Shown here piece after piece: positions 14,575 to 29,520 of a stretch of DNA of 64,000 bases (position 1 is the first letter of the stretch; each line of letters opens with the position of its first letter). Both the position numbers and the translations under genes were made by a program. The notes below the pieces were generated by a model, which worked only from the letters and a program-made list of their open reading frames with translations, ran no database searches and had not been told where the DNA came from. Origin of the DNA: Eulemur rufifrons (lineage: Eukaryota > Chordata > Mammalia > Primates > Lemuridae); assembly GCF_041146395.1 (NCBI RefSeq), contig NC_090984.1, positions 82,099,114 to 82,163,113 on the forward strand, written 5' to 3'.

Positions 14575-14830
14575 ATAATAATAATTGCTAATAGTGCAGG
14601 CTTACTAGGTTCTAGGCAACATGCTAAGAATTTTATACAGATTATCTAATGGATTCTTAGCAACAAGGCATGATACATGCTAATGTTGTCATCCTGCTGT
14701 TTTACAAATGAGGACCTGAAGACTCAAAGAGGTGAGAAATAGGCACAAGTCACACAGCTCCACGGGGGAGACCAGATTTGAATGTAGGCAGTCCACCTCC
14801 AGACCTGCAGTACTGCATGTACTGTCTCTG
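14575..14830 (-). mobile_element. MIR SINE
   Basis: Complement of MIR: GGTTCTAGGCAACATGCTAA, TTTTACAAATGAGGACCTGA, AAGTCACACAGCTCCACGG, GATTTGAATGTAGGCAGTCC. Confidence 0.9.
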
Positions 14831-15018
14831 AAAAAGGACAGGACAGTTTTGGAGACTCCTTCCTCCATCTTTGATGGTACAGGGAGAAAGCAGGCCTCAG
14901 TTGAAGGGCAGGCAGGCAGGCCCTGCCAGGATGGCCTGTCCCCAGGAGAGATGGGGAAGCCAGCCAGGCCTGGGACTCGCTGGCAGGTCCTTTGAGGGAT
15001 GCATTTTGGTTTTGGTTA

Positions 15019-15396
<378 letters not shown>

Positions 15397-18221
15397 CTAA
15401 TCATGGCAGTGGAAGGGAGACAGGCACATTCACAGAACTGCTCTGTTCTCGCCTCCCTGAGGACAGGAGACATCATCCCTAAGAGAAATGCTTGCCCAGC
15501 CCACTAAAGCCTATTTAATTCATAATGTGGCCAACGCTGTGCTAATAATTTTATCATAAAATTTATTCTGAGATTTAAAACCCAGTTTATAAGCTAGAGA
15601 TTACCTATTCTGAGATATAGCTCTGGAACCACTATATTTCTAGTATTCTATCATTTTTTTTAAACCAGTGATTCTACTCTACATCTTGTACACATAAGTA
15701 GCTATAGCAGTGGATTTTTGAAAATTTGGTAACAAGTGACACAAAGTGTTCTCTCAGTTTCAAAACTTCTGAGGAACCTGCATCATGCTCCCAAGGCAGC
15801 TGCACCTTGAAAACAACAGGAGGCCGAGTGTACTTTTCCTCCAGAACAGCCGGCTCTGAGCCTGGGAACGTATGGGGGGCAGGGACAGGAGGCTCAAGGT
15901 GTCCTCACGGCCCTGCGAGAATCTGCTGTGGTGTTACCAGTCCCAACACCCCCTCCCCACATTTTATACTGAAACTTTTTTGTATTACTTACAATTGCAA
16001 ATTTGCTGAGACTTCAGACACACAGACATAGAATAATCCCAGTTCCTAACATCCAAACTCAATATATGTAGCTGGGAACAATGTTTTTACCAACTGTTTA
16101 AAAATTTTTTTTAGCACCAAAACATTATTATAATTATTATTATTGCACTTCAATAACAGAGAGAACTGCTTGGACCACATCCAGGGACATTTAGACGAAC
16201 ACATGTTAACTGTGGAACACCTGGTGTGCTGTACCAAAACTGGACTCTGTGTCTCATGCACTGAATTAAATCTGCTCCTTTTCAGTCACCTCAACCAGGA
16301 AGAGGTTTAATTTAACAGCGGTTTAGGAAATTGGTGGATAAGCTAGAAAACAAAAGCAGTGACTATAATGTAAGAGCTATGAAGGTGAAGCAGGCCAATT
16401 CTCTCATACTTAAGGATAGACCGTGAGACATTATAATAAAACCATGTCTGAGCTATGAAATCAAATATTAATATAATTGAATCATAATTTCTGACTAGTT
16501 AATTGGAGGTGATCAGTTTAGGAAGGGAAATCATGTTTTAAGTTTCATTGACGGAGGGTTTGGATGGAATCTTGGAAAACAAGGGCTAGCACAGCCTCAC
16601 AGGTTCCAGAACATCTGGATTTGGAGGAAGGGAGATAAATCCATTGCCTTATTCAGTAAATAAACCATCGACCTGGATAGAAAGAGAAGGAGACAGGAGA
16701 CACCACTCCTCCTCCTGATTCTCAGGAGCATCTGCACATGAACAGGCATCACCTCGGAGTTGTAACTGGAGGGTTAACTTTAAGTCATTTTAGGTATTAG
16801 GGACTTACTCTGTTGTTTCAAATTTGTTTTCCTGCTAAAAATAATACATTTTTAACATTTACTGTGGAAGTAAAATGTGGCAAATTTAGGCAAACCATTC
16901 TTCAAAGGGCTTCTAGAAACATGAGTGATATTTCCTGGGATATGTTCTTAACTGTCCTTATTAGCTAGAGCCTCCCATGAAAACTATTCCTTGGATTCTC
17001 TTATCTCATTAGCTCCACAGTAGTCTTTCTTTTTCCCTTTGCTCATGTTTCAAGCAAGTCTACATTTCATCAATTACAAAATCAAAGAATAAGATCACAA
17101 GATAGTTTCAACTTAAATCATACAAGTGCTCACAATATCTCTGATAAGAAAGTCAAATTTCCCGTGTAGACACAGGTATAATTAAAAGATTAACTGAAAT
17201 ACATGATGTCATGTGTAATTAAAACATTAGAACTTCATTTATGAGTCCTTAGTGGATACACTGTAAAAGACCAAAAGGATAAAAAAAAGAGTCTAACTTC
17301 TCAATAATCTTCAGATCTTAATATTGTCCCAGATTTAAACAAACAAGCAAATGAACAAAAAACCAGGGGCGGGGGTGGGGAGAGAAAAAAAGAGAGAACT
17401 AACCCAGAGATATCTGCATGTGTCTACATCCATTCCTCAATGTTCTGAGAACTATTTTTTCTTTCTCCTCATTTACCCCCAAAGATGTTGCATATAAAAA
17501 GTAAATGTGACAAAATTGCAGCCTCATTAGCAGAGACTTAGGCTGACATTTTAGAAAAATAGATTTTTATAGTGGGTGTGTTATGTTATCCTATCTCACT
17601 TTATTAGGTATAGAATAAATGGTCTACTAGAAATCTAAAGTACTTTCAAATTAATCTACCTTTTATGATTTGGAAATGGAAAGCATTACAGTTCCTGGAC
17701 TGAAGTCTAAGAAAGAGCATTTTATTTTATTGAAACTCCTGTCCTTGGGGCTGCCACAGCTATTGGATCTTTACACTCATTATCACTATGGGACATCTTT
17801 TGATGTTTCCTTAAGAACTAGTGTCACTGACCCAATCAGAATTCTAGCATGTAGCATTGTTTTAGCCTGTAAAATCAAGCTTGAGGCTGAAAATTCTCCT
17901 TTTAGATACAAGCAGGCAGCTGTTCTTATTGACTGCCTTGAAGAGGTCTGGTGGAGCTGTGGTTCAAAATTAAATTTTGCAACAGTGGCTTCTTACACCA
18001 ACATTTCCAAATGTCTTCCATTTTTAAAGCCACTCTATTCCAAATTCTCTCTTACATTTTCCTTATTTGTTTAATTTTTTTTTTCTGTAATTTTTCAGAT
18101 GGTGAACACTCACAACCATCCAGAATTCCTCTGTGCAAGTACATGGGAGTGTGGGGAGGACAGGCAGGAAAGGAAGCTGGGCTCCCAGCCTCAACAGCAA
18201 ACACAAATCCTAGGTGATGCG

Positions 18222-18455
18222 TTTGGAGTGCTTACTGCATGCCAGACAGTGTGGTGAGAGGTTTATGTGGATTAACTCATTTAATCTGCACAAAAACCCC
18301 ACAAGGAAGGTACTGTTATTATCTCTATCTTGCAGATGAGAAACTGAAACACAGGAAGGTTTCATGGCTAGTAAGTGGCAGAGCTGGGATCTGAAACCAA
18401 ACAGCCTGGCCCAGGCTAAGGGGCCTTGGCCTTGCATTCTGCTGCCTCTCCAGTC
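18222..18455 (-). mobile_element. MIR SINE
   Basis: Complement of MIR: CTTACTGCATGCCAGACAGT, ATTAACTCATTTAATCTGCA, TGCAGATGAGAAACTGAAAC, GCTAGTAAGTGGCAGAGCTG. Confidence 0.93.
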
Positions 18456-18986
18456 CCATGTTTAGCAATAGCATACTGGAGGAATGTCTCCACGCCTCAT
18501 TCTCAAAGTTTCTTTCTGTTTCTTACAATGTGAACGATAAACATTCCCAAGAATTGCTGGTAGATATTAATGAAATATTTCACCTTCAGTGCTATGGTGG
18601 TTGGGAATGCAATTTTACTGAGTCATCTCTGAAGCCTCATTTGTAGGCTGTCATTCCTCTTTATGGTGGCTAAACAATACAAATGGCATCTGAGGAAAGT
18701 TTAGACTTTAGTGGACTATAAGCCTTTTCTGGAAAGCTGTCACTGGTACACTGTTATGGATACATGTGAATGCATGTTTTGAGGACATGCATTTCAGGTT
18801 CCCAAACTATCAAGCATGAACAGATTACATGGCAAGCGTGTATGCTCATCCCATCCCTGCCAACCCTCTGGCAGCTTTTCTCTATAATTTACAGAAGAGT
18901 CTGTTCAGATCACACTGTCCTTGCCCTGTGACCTTGGTGCATACTCAGGGCTCTTACATTCAACATGAGTCATTAAAGATAAGTGT

Positions 18987-19157
18987 GGCTGGGAGCTGTG
19001 GCTCATGCCTATAGTCCTAGCTACTTGGAGGCTCAGGCTTGGGGGATCACTTGGGCCTAGGAATTCGAGGCTGCAGTAAGCTATGATCATGTCACTGCAC
19101 TACAGCCTGGGTGACAGAGCTAGACTCTGTCTCTTAAAAAAAAAAAAAAAAAAAAAT
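18987..19157 (+). mobile_element. Alu monomer with poly(A) tail
   Basis: About 150 bp beginning GGCTGGGAGCTGTGGCTCAT and running straight into right-arm text (GAGGCTGCAGTAAGCTATGA) and GACTCTGTCTCTT, with a poly(A) tail. It is a single-arm form, not a dimer. Confidence 0.9.
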
Positions 19158-20035
19158 GCATCCTTTGGGGAGGAGAGGCACTTACTGGGATTAACAGCCA
19201 ATGGTCTATGTGCTAAAAAGGCTTGGTAGAATGTTAGGTCACTGTTTAGTCCTGGTTCAGCATGAAAACACTGGCATTTCATTTCAGCACCATAACTTAT
19301 GAATCTTCGGATACTTTGTGTACTTAGACAATTCTGGCAGAGTATTTTTTTTGGGAGGATGTAGGTATCCGAAATCTATTCTTAACCAATCAGTGGAACG
19401 CTTGGCAGACTAGGAAAAGACTCTTAAAATTTCCTTCCCATGACCTGGGAAAGAGTTGAGGATAACAACTTAAAATTAAGAAAAAAAAAATGTTCTTATG
19501 ACTCTCTAATAAAAATAAAAGACAAAACTTAATATGTTATTTTCTATAAAAGTCTAAAAGATCAAACCCCAATAGTTGGAAATAGGGTGAGATGGTTTTC
19601 TAATCAAAATACAACCAGAAAACATGTCATTACAATTTGGGGATATTTGAATGAAGAAAATACCAGTGTTTTCCAGATAGATCTTAGTCATTTGGGAAAA
19701 ATGTGCAATCAGAAAGAACAGACCAGCTAAATCCTTAGCTAATAAGAATAACTTTAGGCAGTGCATTCTTGCTGAACAGTAGCTAGCCTGACTGGAAATG
19801 TGTAAAAACCAGTACCAGATCTACCTTCTTTGGTATCAACAACAACAAAGGCATCTGTGATGAGATTTCAAAACCAGAGTGATGCTAAAATTCTGAGTCA
19901 AGAAGTAAAGAGATATTTTAGTTATCATTTTGAGTCATAATTTTAAATGCATACTTTCAAAGCATTTTAACTTTTAACTGTAATCCACTTAGCACAATTA
20001 AAAAACACATATTGAATTACATGTATTGTTAGTTT

Positions 20036-20095
20036 CACAATGGCCCAATTACTTTAACATCACTCCAAATGCTACTTCATTGTGGCCATTTGCAT
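20036..20095. promoter_or_regulatory. Candidate SOX/POU motif cluster in intron 5
   Basis: In repeat-free intron sequence, ACAATGG (20037-20043) and CATTGTG (20078-20084) are SOX-type sites, and a perfect octamer ATTTGCAT (20088-20095) lies 3 bp from the second. SOX and POU factors act together at neural enhancers, and TRIM9 is a brain gene. Function is inference from motifs only. Confidence 0.35.
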
Positions 20096-21324
20096 GTCGA
20101 TTTTCAGGGCCAGTTTCTTGAGATATTTTTACTGGCAAGTTGTGAAAGTGCAGTTTATTAAGAAGATCTTTAAAAAATGAAAAGACTCACACTACATCAG
20201 TAACAGTTGTAGATATGTTAACAGATTTTACAGAGACCAGTAGAAGTCTTAACTACAACAAATCAAGTTCTGTTATGTCGCGACCTTTGTCTTTTTCTTT
20301 CCAACACAAGCATTTGACAGATAAAAATTATTCAGATTCTAAAAAGGACTGGGCTCTCACTGAATTAATGAAACTCAAGAGCACAAAGCAAAGCATATAA
20401 ATGAACTAGGCAGAGTGATAATAACCAGAAGTAAATTAAATTACCTGTTAAAAAGAAAAGGAAAATAGAATACTATAATCCAGTATTATACCAAATGGCC
20501 TATTATATTAACTTCATAAATAATCGTTCTGGCTTTTGTGTGGTTCCAGGTGAATTTCGGCTGTGAGAGTGTTCCGCGTTTTGGCCTTCAGAGTACTTGG
20601 CATTCTCTGCTGTGTGTGCAGACTTGAATGGACTGGACAAACGGCCTTGTCCACTCTGACTTTTGTGTGCAGTCCTGAGTGGCCCAGTGACAGTGCTTTA
20701 GAAATGTGGTCTGTGATGCAGAGCACGTGAACCTGCAGTTCCCACACCCGAGGACGGCCCGCTCACTCCAACACAATCTCCACCCTCCTGCCAACTGGCC
20801 TGGCTTCCACCGTGGGCAGATGGACTTGACTCGGAAGGGCAGCAAATGGGGGTGTTGACAGCTGATTAGAGCGTTTGAAAGCCCTGAGGCTTTTACCCTC
20901 TAACTGCCCCCTCCTCCTGCTCCCTCACTGAGGCTAATTGGGTTGGTGCATTTTTTCCTCTTTTACCAAAAGCTTTTATATTCCTCTTCTGTGACATATT
21001 TTTTCCTCCAAGCTACATGTGACATACCTTTCGGTGATTTTATCTCCTTGAAAGAATTAGGGACAGAGAGAGGCTGATCTAGGGGAATTTGAATGTATCT
21101 GGGGCTCTCTATTTTACTAGGGATGGGTTTATTGTAGAAGGCTACCATGCTGGTATTAAAGAAAAAAATTTTAAACAGCAAGAAAAAATTGCCACAACAA
21201 AAAATTAGATTTATTAAGTTTAAGAGAAGAATTCAATTATTCCTTGAAGAAGCTGCTTAGAAATGGCACTAGCTTAGAAATGGTGCTGCTTAGAAATGGC
21301 ACTAGTTTTACAGCATAAACTGGA

Positions 21325-21552
21325 AGTTGCAGGACGGGGTTCTGGAGCCCCTCTCTGTAGGTTTGAATCCTGGTTCCGCCACTCACTAGCTGTGTGAGCT
21401 CAGGCAAGAAACCCAGGCTTCCTGTGCCCCGGTTTCTTCAGGTAACTACTAGGGCTGTGAGAATAAAATGAATTAATACATGTAAAACACTTAGGAGAAT
21501 GTCTGGCTCGGTTAGCTACATGCTAATTATGCTCAATAAATGCTAAACATTT
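21325..21552 (+). mobile_element. MIR SINE
   Basis: MIR order is clear: GGTTTGAATCCTGGTTCCGC, CACTCACTAGCTGTGTGAGC, then GAATTAATACATGTAAAACA and GCTCAATAAATGC. Confidence 0.94.
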
Positions 21553-21639
21553 TTGTTACTGTAACAAAGCATATTTATTTATAATATATACACTGCTTCA
21601 AAAATTGATTAAGGCATCTTCCCAAAGCAATACATATTA

Positions 21640-22265
21640 ACCAACAAAAAAAGAGAAAATTGAAAATGAAAGAGCAAATATCCATTAAAAGGATGAGAGA
21701 AGTATATGTACCGAGTACAGGGGTGAATTTATCTGCATTATGTGAGCCTTAAGTGGATAGCCCTAAACTTGCTGGGTTATATGATTCTCTTTGTCTCATA
21801 AAAGGAAGGTAGATTTTTCTTAAGAAACAAAATGTCTAAAGCACTGAATGCTAAGAGTCATTTATTACGTGGATGCTTACATTGGGAGTTGTGAAGAGCA
21901 AATAATCAATTTCTTTGTTTTTTAAAAAAGATCAGAAAATGGCAAAATTAGATGGAGAACAGATCAGTGGTTTTCAAAGATATGGGGTGGTGGAGGGGAG
22001 AGGTAGGGCTGTATAGGGAGATGTTCGTGTTGAAGGAATAGATCTGTATCCTGATTGCAGTGGTGCTTATATGAGTCTACATATGTGATAAAAAGTGGCA
22101 TAGAACTATACATACAACTGTGCCAATAACAACTTCCTGGTTTTGATATTATGTTGTAACTATGCAAGATGTAACCACTGAAGGAAACTGGGTGAAGGGT
22201 AGCCAGGACCTCTCCTTACTATTTTTCAACTTCCTGTGAATCTATATTTCAAAACAAAAAAAGAA
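21640..22265 (+). mobile_element. L1MB/L1MC-type 3' UTR fragment
   Basis: The end reads TTGATATTATGTTGTAACTA, GAAACTGGGTGAAGGGTA, CTCTCCTTACTATTTTTCAA, CTTCCTGTGAATCTATA and an A-rich tail, the known L1M 3' end. The 5' boundary is uncertain. Confidence 0.8.
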
Positions 22266-22871
22266 ATATTCTTCAAATGGATATTACATTGCCATAAAAA
22301 TTTTGTTGCATGGTTGGCTTGAGTTGTTATTTTCCTTTGAAAGAGTTATTTTGTCTAAAATACTTCAAGTCCTTGTACTTCCCTTTAGTTTCCCAAAAGT
22401 CTCAAAGAGACCTTGCTATATACCATAATCATATAAACCAATTTTAAAGTTTATTTCAAATTTTCATTTTCCTTCCAGCCTCTCACTTTCTCACCAGTAT
22501 TGGCAGACCGGCTGTGATTCTCTCAAATTTCCACTGATGCAAGCTCCAACCATTTGCTCACTATCTCTACCCATGTGGAAGCAGTCATTTCAATTCTGGA
22601 GTCCCTTGGGTTACATCAATATTTCTGGGTTACTTTTTGCACCAAGATTTTATTTATGTACAGTGATGTTCTCTCTCTCCCTACCTCTTTTTATGCCAGC
22701 TATTCTCTGGTGCTGAGCATGTGAAATCTCTCTCAAAGAGGCAAGTATTGAATTTATCTGACTTGGTGAAAGGTAGTTCACAGCTACAAGGAGATGTTTT
22801 CATTATATGCTAAGATAGCAGCCACTCCAGATTTTTGTAACATTAGCCAGAGAGGTACTCATCCTGCCTCA

Positions 22872-24560
<1,689 letters not shown>

Positions 24561-25151
24561 CTAGGATTGAGGAGAGAACCGAATGGTCCAAAATGGCAGA
24601 GGGTGGAAGAGAAGCAAACTGGGGCTGTGGAAAGCTTCCTCAAACCAGAATCCAACAGAAAGGGACTAGGTTTATGAGAACATTCTGTGGCAATGTCTGC
24701 TGTAGACAATGGCTCTAGAAGACAGATTGGAATAGGCCCTTCAAGGAAATTGGTAACAACAGGACCCATCAGAAAGGGACAGATGTTGGAACCCTGCAGA
24801 CCTGCTGACCTTGGTGCATCAAGGTGCACCTGCCAGAGGTTCCACTGGCCCCATGCTCTTCTAGGAAGCTGACTCTGTGTGAGCTCCCCAGTGTGTGGTT
24901 GCCACTCTGCTTTGTGACACTGCCACCACCTTCTCACACCCTCTGCCTGACTCTTCTAAAGAGCAGATGTCACCATCTACCCTCAGTTTCTGTCTCTGCC
25001 CCTCCGCATGGCCCCAGGGGCATCCATTCTGCTTCTCTTTCCTTGGGTGGCTGGGTGGGGTAGCTGGCGAGCCAAGGGGGAGCTTGGGAGAGACCACAAG
25101 ATAATTAAGAGTAAGCTGGAGAAAGGAGGTGGATGCAGAATTAAGTTTCAT

Positions 25152-25388
25152 GAATAACTCACTTATGTGTCCACACACAGAGTGGAATAACAGACACTGG
25201 ACACTTGAAAGGGTGGGAGAGGGTGAGGGATGAACAATGACTTAATGGGTGCAATGCACACTATTCGGGTGATGGTTACACTATAAGCCCAGTCCTCACA
25301 ACTATGCACACTATCCATGTAACAAAACTGCACTTGTACCCCCTAAATCTATAAAAATAAAAAAGTAAAAAAAAGAATAACTCACTTA
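25152..25388 (+). mobile_element. Young, 5'-truncated L1 with exact target-site duplication
   Basis: The body is 25166-25374 and ends with an L1 tail (GTAACAAAACTGCACTTGTA, CCCCTAAATCTATAAAAATA) and poly(A)-like sequence. Identical 14-bp copies of GAATAACTCACTTA flank it at 25152-25165 and 25375-25388, the signature of L1-driven insertion. I associate this tail variant with strepsirrhine L1, from memory. It lies in intron 3, antisense to the gene. Confidence 0.9.
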
Positions 25389-25611
25389 GAATCACTGTGC
25401 CATTTGGGAGAGCAGTAGAAAAGACTGCTCTATTTGCCAAGCTGTGAGTCTGCTTTAACCTAGATAGGCACCTCTCCTAGCATGCATTTTCTGCCTCTGG
25501 GAAGTTGTCTTTGCCGAGTGATAAACGCATGACATTCCTTGAAAAGTTTCTTTCTTCAGAGATGTTCTTCTTCTGTGCCCTCTGCTCAGTGACCCAAATC
25601 TTGAATTTTGT

Positions 25612-25713
25612 TGTGTTCTTTTTCCCAGAGATGAGGTCTTGCCATGGTGCCCAAGCTGGTGTCCAATTGCTGGGCTCAAGCGATCCTCTTGCTTTAGCCT
25701 TCTGAATCCAGCT
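25612..25713 (-). mobile_element. Alu fragment
   Basis: Complement of part of an Alu arm: AGAGATGAGGTCTTGCCATG, TGGGCTCAAGCGATCCTC, ending GAATCCAGC. Confidence 0.8.
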
Positions 25714-25989
25714 TTGAGTGATTTTTGAAGCACAGAATTGAAGAAGGGTTTTCCAGGAACCTTAATTACTTACATCCTCAATATTTATACTACCTTGCAA
25801 AAGCCTCAAAAATACACAACATTTTGGGTTTTATGGATAAAACTAAGTGGGATTTTAATAATTATTTTAAAAACTTTTCCTTGTTCCTTTTCATTTTTTA
25901 TTATAAATTTATTTTTCATTAAAGAGTATTTCATCCACTTTCCAAAACAACTGGGAAACAGATGGAAAAAAAAAGGAAATAATCTCACT

Positions 25990-26790
25990 ATCCTAATGTA
26001 AAATTTTAAAGCATTTGATTTGCATTTCTCTAATGACTAGTGATGTTGAGCATCTTTTCATATGTTTATTGACCATTAGTATATCTTCTTTGGAGATCAA
26101 GTCTTTATCCATTTTTTAAATCAGGTTATTTTGTTGTTGTTGTTGAGTTGTAGGAGTTCTTTATATATTCTGGATATTAATCCCTTATCAGACATATGAT
26201 TTGCAAATATTTCCTCTTGTTCCATGGATTGCTTTTTCACTCCTTTTCACTTCTTGTTTCCTTCAGGGCACAAATATTTTTGATTTTTATGAAGTCCAAC
26301 TTATCTATATTTTCATTTGTTTCCTGTGCTTTTGGTGTCATATCCAAGAAATGATTACCAAATCCAATGTACTGAAGCTATGTTTTCTTCTAAAAAAGTT
26401 TTAGGTTTCACATTTAGTACTTTGATTTATTTGGAGTTAATTTTTGTATATGATATTAGATTAAGAGTCTAACTAATTTTTGTACATGGTGTTAGGTAAA
26501 TGTCTACTAATTTTTTGATATGTGAATATCCAGTTTTCCCCACACTGTTTGTTAAAATGACTATCCTTTCCCCATTGAATGGTCTTGGCAACCCTGTAGA
26601 AAATCATTTAACCATATATGTGAGAGTTTATTTCTGGACTCTATTCTATTCCAGTGGTCTGTATGTCTTTATGCCAGTACCACACCGTTTTGATTATTGT
26701 AGTTTTGCCATAAGTTTTAAAATCAGGAAGTATGAGACCTCCAACTTTGTTCTTCTTTTTCAAGATTATTTTGGCTATTTGAGTGTTCTA
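25990..26790 (-). mobile_element. L1 fragment, 3' half of ORF2 and beyond
   Basis: The plus strand is the complement of L1 ORF2: GCATTTCTCTAATGACTAGT, GTTCTTTATATATTCTGGAT, TTCCAGTGGTCTGTATGTCT, CCTCCAACTTTGTTCTTCTT. It has multiple indels and is not coding. Confidence 0.9.
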
Positions 26791-28846
26791 ATTTTCTGAG
26801 AGATGATTTATTATTGCTTTTTAACTTTTAATAATTAAAAGGAAAAATAAATGGTTGGACTTAAAATCTCCTTATTGTAATTGGTAAAATAAATCAACTT
26901 TGATATGAAAATTATTTTTGTAATTTTTTGGGGGGGATCAAATTTAAAATTCACTGGTTGATTTATTTTCTTCTGACATTCAGCATGCTTTTGAAAACCA
27001 TCACCACCATCTGTTGGTCTGGGTTCAAGGAATGCAAATTATTTCATTTTTTATTCAGAAAATAACAGGGAGATTGGGTTTCTGCTTTTGGAGGAAAAAA
27101 CCTCCACAAATAAAACATCTAAAACTCCCAGACAGTTGATCTACAGCTAATGTACTATTCCCCTCTACTCTGTGAGTTCCCAGAAGACGTTTTTAGATTT
27201 TGGTAGCCAGTATATTGATGCTGCTAGGTAGCAGAAACCTCAGCAGTCATCATTTCATTACCCAAATGGCATCTGCCCTTTGACTACTGGTACTAAAAGT
27301 ATGAATAATAAGCACAGACCAGATTTCAGCACTATAGCCCAAAGTGAGTTTGCTTCTGAGACAAAATAGACTGAATTGTTGTGTTTACTTTCCAGAGGCT
27401 TCAGCTCAATGATACATAAATGTACTGAAATAAAGACATTACTCAGTCCTCATAAAATTCTGTTTGCTTCTATAAATGTCCTTCTCAAGCAAGGTTTATT
27501 TGGTGCTGAAGGAGGTGTCTGAGTGTTGGGGCTCTCTGTCTACTCTTAAGAAGATTGATTGTTACACTGCCAAAAGGTGAGTTTCAGCAGGGGTTTGCCA
27601 CTGGTTCCTATATTCTATGACTCAAGTTTCTTGGAAGGACTCAATATCCCTCAGTTCCTGGCTCTCAACTCCCACTGTTGCTATAATTCATTTAGTCCAT
27701 CTTTTTACATTTTAATCAACCCTTCCACAATGATCACAATAGCCTGCGATAAAATCACTGCTAAACATTAACCTATGAGTTCCCAGAGCAGCATTTTGGA
27801 GGAGTTGTAATTGATTTATAGTTTCTGAATTAATTTGGCAAGATGTCTCACCTTATGGAAATCAGCCAGGTAATTAGATCTTTTAAGAGTATAAATATTT
27901 TTTCCACTACTTGAGTGTCTTTATCAACTGTCTTATTTGCTGCCTCCTTCAACCTGTGTTTTTCATACCACTTTTTATCATTGTTTATTTCTACATTGTG
28001 TTTTTTTTTTATGCAAAACAGTTCCTAGGAAGCCAGGTCACATCACTTTTTTCTTTGAGTGACACATTTCTGTGCTTTGGCTCTGATGCACAAGAGAACC
28101 CCTTGGCACCAGGTTTGTGGCTGGCTGGACTTAACAGTTCCTTTTCTTAGGAACTGTGCAAGTTGCAGGAATCACACGAATAGGGGCTGGGAGAACAATA
28201 TTCCTGCTTTCATTTGCACGAAAGCCTAAACCAGCTCTCACAGGACAGTGAATTAATCTGTAGTCCACAGTTTCAGAGAAGGCATTTAAAATTTTATCAG
28301 CAGAGCCACCATCTGTTCTGGATGGCAAGTGCCTATCAATCATTTGAACAGTTCTATTTTGTTAAGCGGCAAATTTACAAAGGTTATTTCTTGGATTAGG
28401 ATATGACATTGACACCACTTGTTAAAGGAGAGTCTGAGTAACTGTTGGGTCCCTTTGAATGCTCAGACTTTCTCAGTAGCATAGAGTAGCCCAGGAGAGT
28501 GTATACAATACAAATGTAAAATTCTGTTCTGCCCTGTCCACAACTATGTTCCCATGACTACCAGGCCACTCTCTTTCTTCCAGTCAGTTCATGGGACACA
28601 ACCAGCAGCAAGACCTGAGGTTAATTAAAGGGAATTTCAATTTTTATCCAACTTTGACCTTGACACCTTTTTCCTACCTCCATTCATTTTTATGTGGCTT
28701 TTTAAAAATTTTTCTTTATTTATTCTTTTTAATAAATACCTTTTCTCACAATTCTCTCATCATAGGTTCTGAGGGGATATAATTACGGAATTGTTACTCT
28801 AGTAAATATTAATATTCCTATTTAAAAAAATTCTTTCTTAAATATT

Positions 28847-28994
28847 GGTTGGGCACTGAGGCTCACACCTGTAATCCTAGCACTTCGGGAGGCTGAGCTA
28901 GGAGGATTGCTTGAGCCCAGGAGTTCAAGGTTAAAGTGAGCTATGATCATGCCACTGTACTCTAGCCTAGGCAACATAGCAAGACCCTGTCTCT
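28847..28994 (+). mobile_element. Alu monomer
   Basis: About 148 bp from GGTTGGGCACTGAGGCTCAC to CAAGACCCTGTCTC, with right-arm text (GTGAGCTATGATCATGCCAC) but a single arm. Its tail has become a microsatellite. Confidence 0.9.
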
Positions 28995-29104
28995 CTCTCT
29001 ATATATATACACACATATATACACACACACATATAAACATATCTATCTATATATATGTGTGTTTATATATATACATATGTGTATATAAACACATATACAC
29101 ATAT
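28991..29104. repeat. Compound (CT)/(TA)/(CA) microsatellite
   Basis: Alternating TA, CA and TG blocks, with many short self-complementary parts; probably grew from the tail of the Alu monomer just before it. Confidence 0.93.
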
Positions 29105-29190
29105 GCCTTCCCATCACAGTTTAAAACAATTTTCCTTAAGCATAAGGTAATCCTTTAACTCTTTTTGTTTTTCTATTTAAGGTCCGAGTA

Positions 29191-29520
29191 CAGTTGTTGC
29201 TCAGTATCCATGGAGGATTGGTTCCAGGACTCTGCAAATACCAAAATCCATGGATGCTTAAGTCTGTGATGTAAAATGATGTTGTATTTTCATATAACCT
29301 AAGCACATCCTCCTGTATACTTTAAATCATCTCTAGATTACTTATAATAACTAATACAATGTAAATGCTATATAAATAGTTTTTATATTGTTCAGAGAAT
29401 AATTACAAGAAAAAAAAGTCTGTACATGTTCAGTACAGATACTTTTTTTCCCCAAATATTTTCGATCCATCATTGGTATAATTCATGGATGCAGAACCCA
29501 CAGACATGGAGGGCTGACTG
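29191..29520 (+). mobile_element. Tigger-related MITE (MER2-like), complete
   Basis: Terminal inverted repeats begin CAGTTGTTGCTCAGTATCC and end GAGGGCTGACTG, flanked by TA on both sides (29189-29190 and 29521-29522), as expected for a mariner/Tc1-type element. Interior text GTCTGTACATGTTCAGTACA is typical. Length 330 bp. Confidence 0.88.

Noticed and set aside
26201..26799. Plus-strand frames in 26201-26799
   Set aside because: They read the wrong strand of an old L1 ORF2 fragment.
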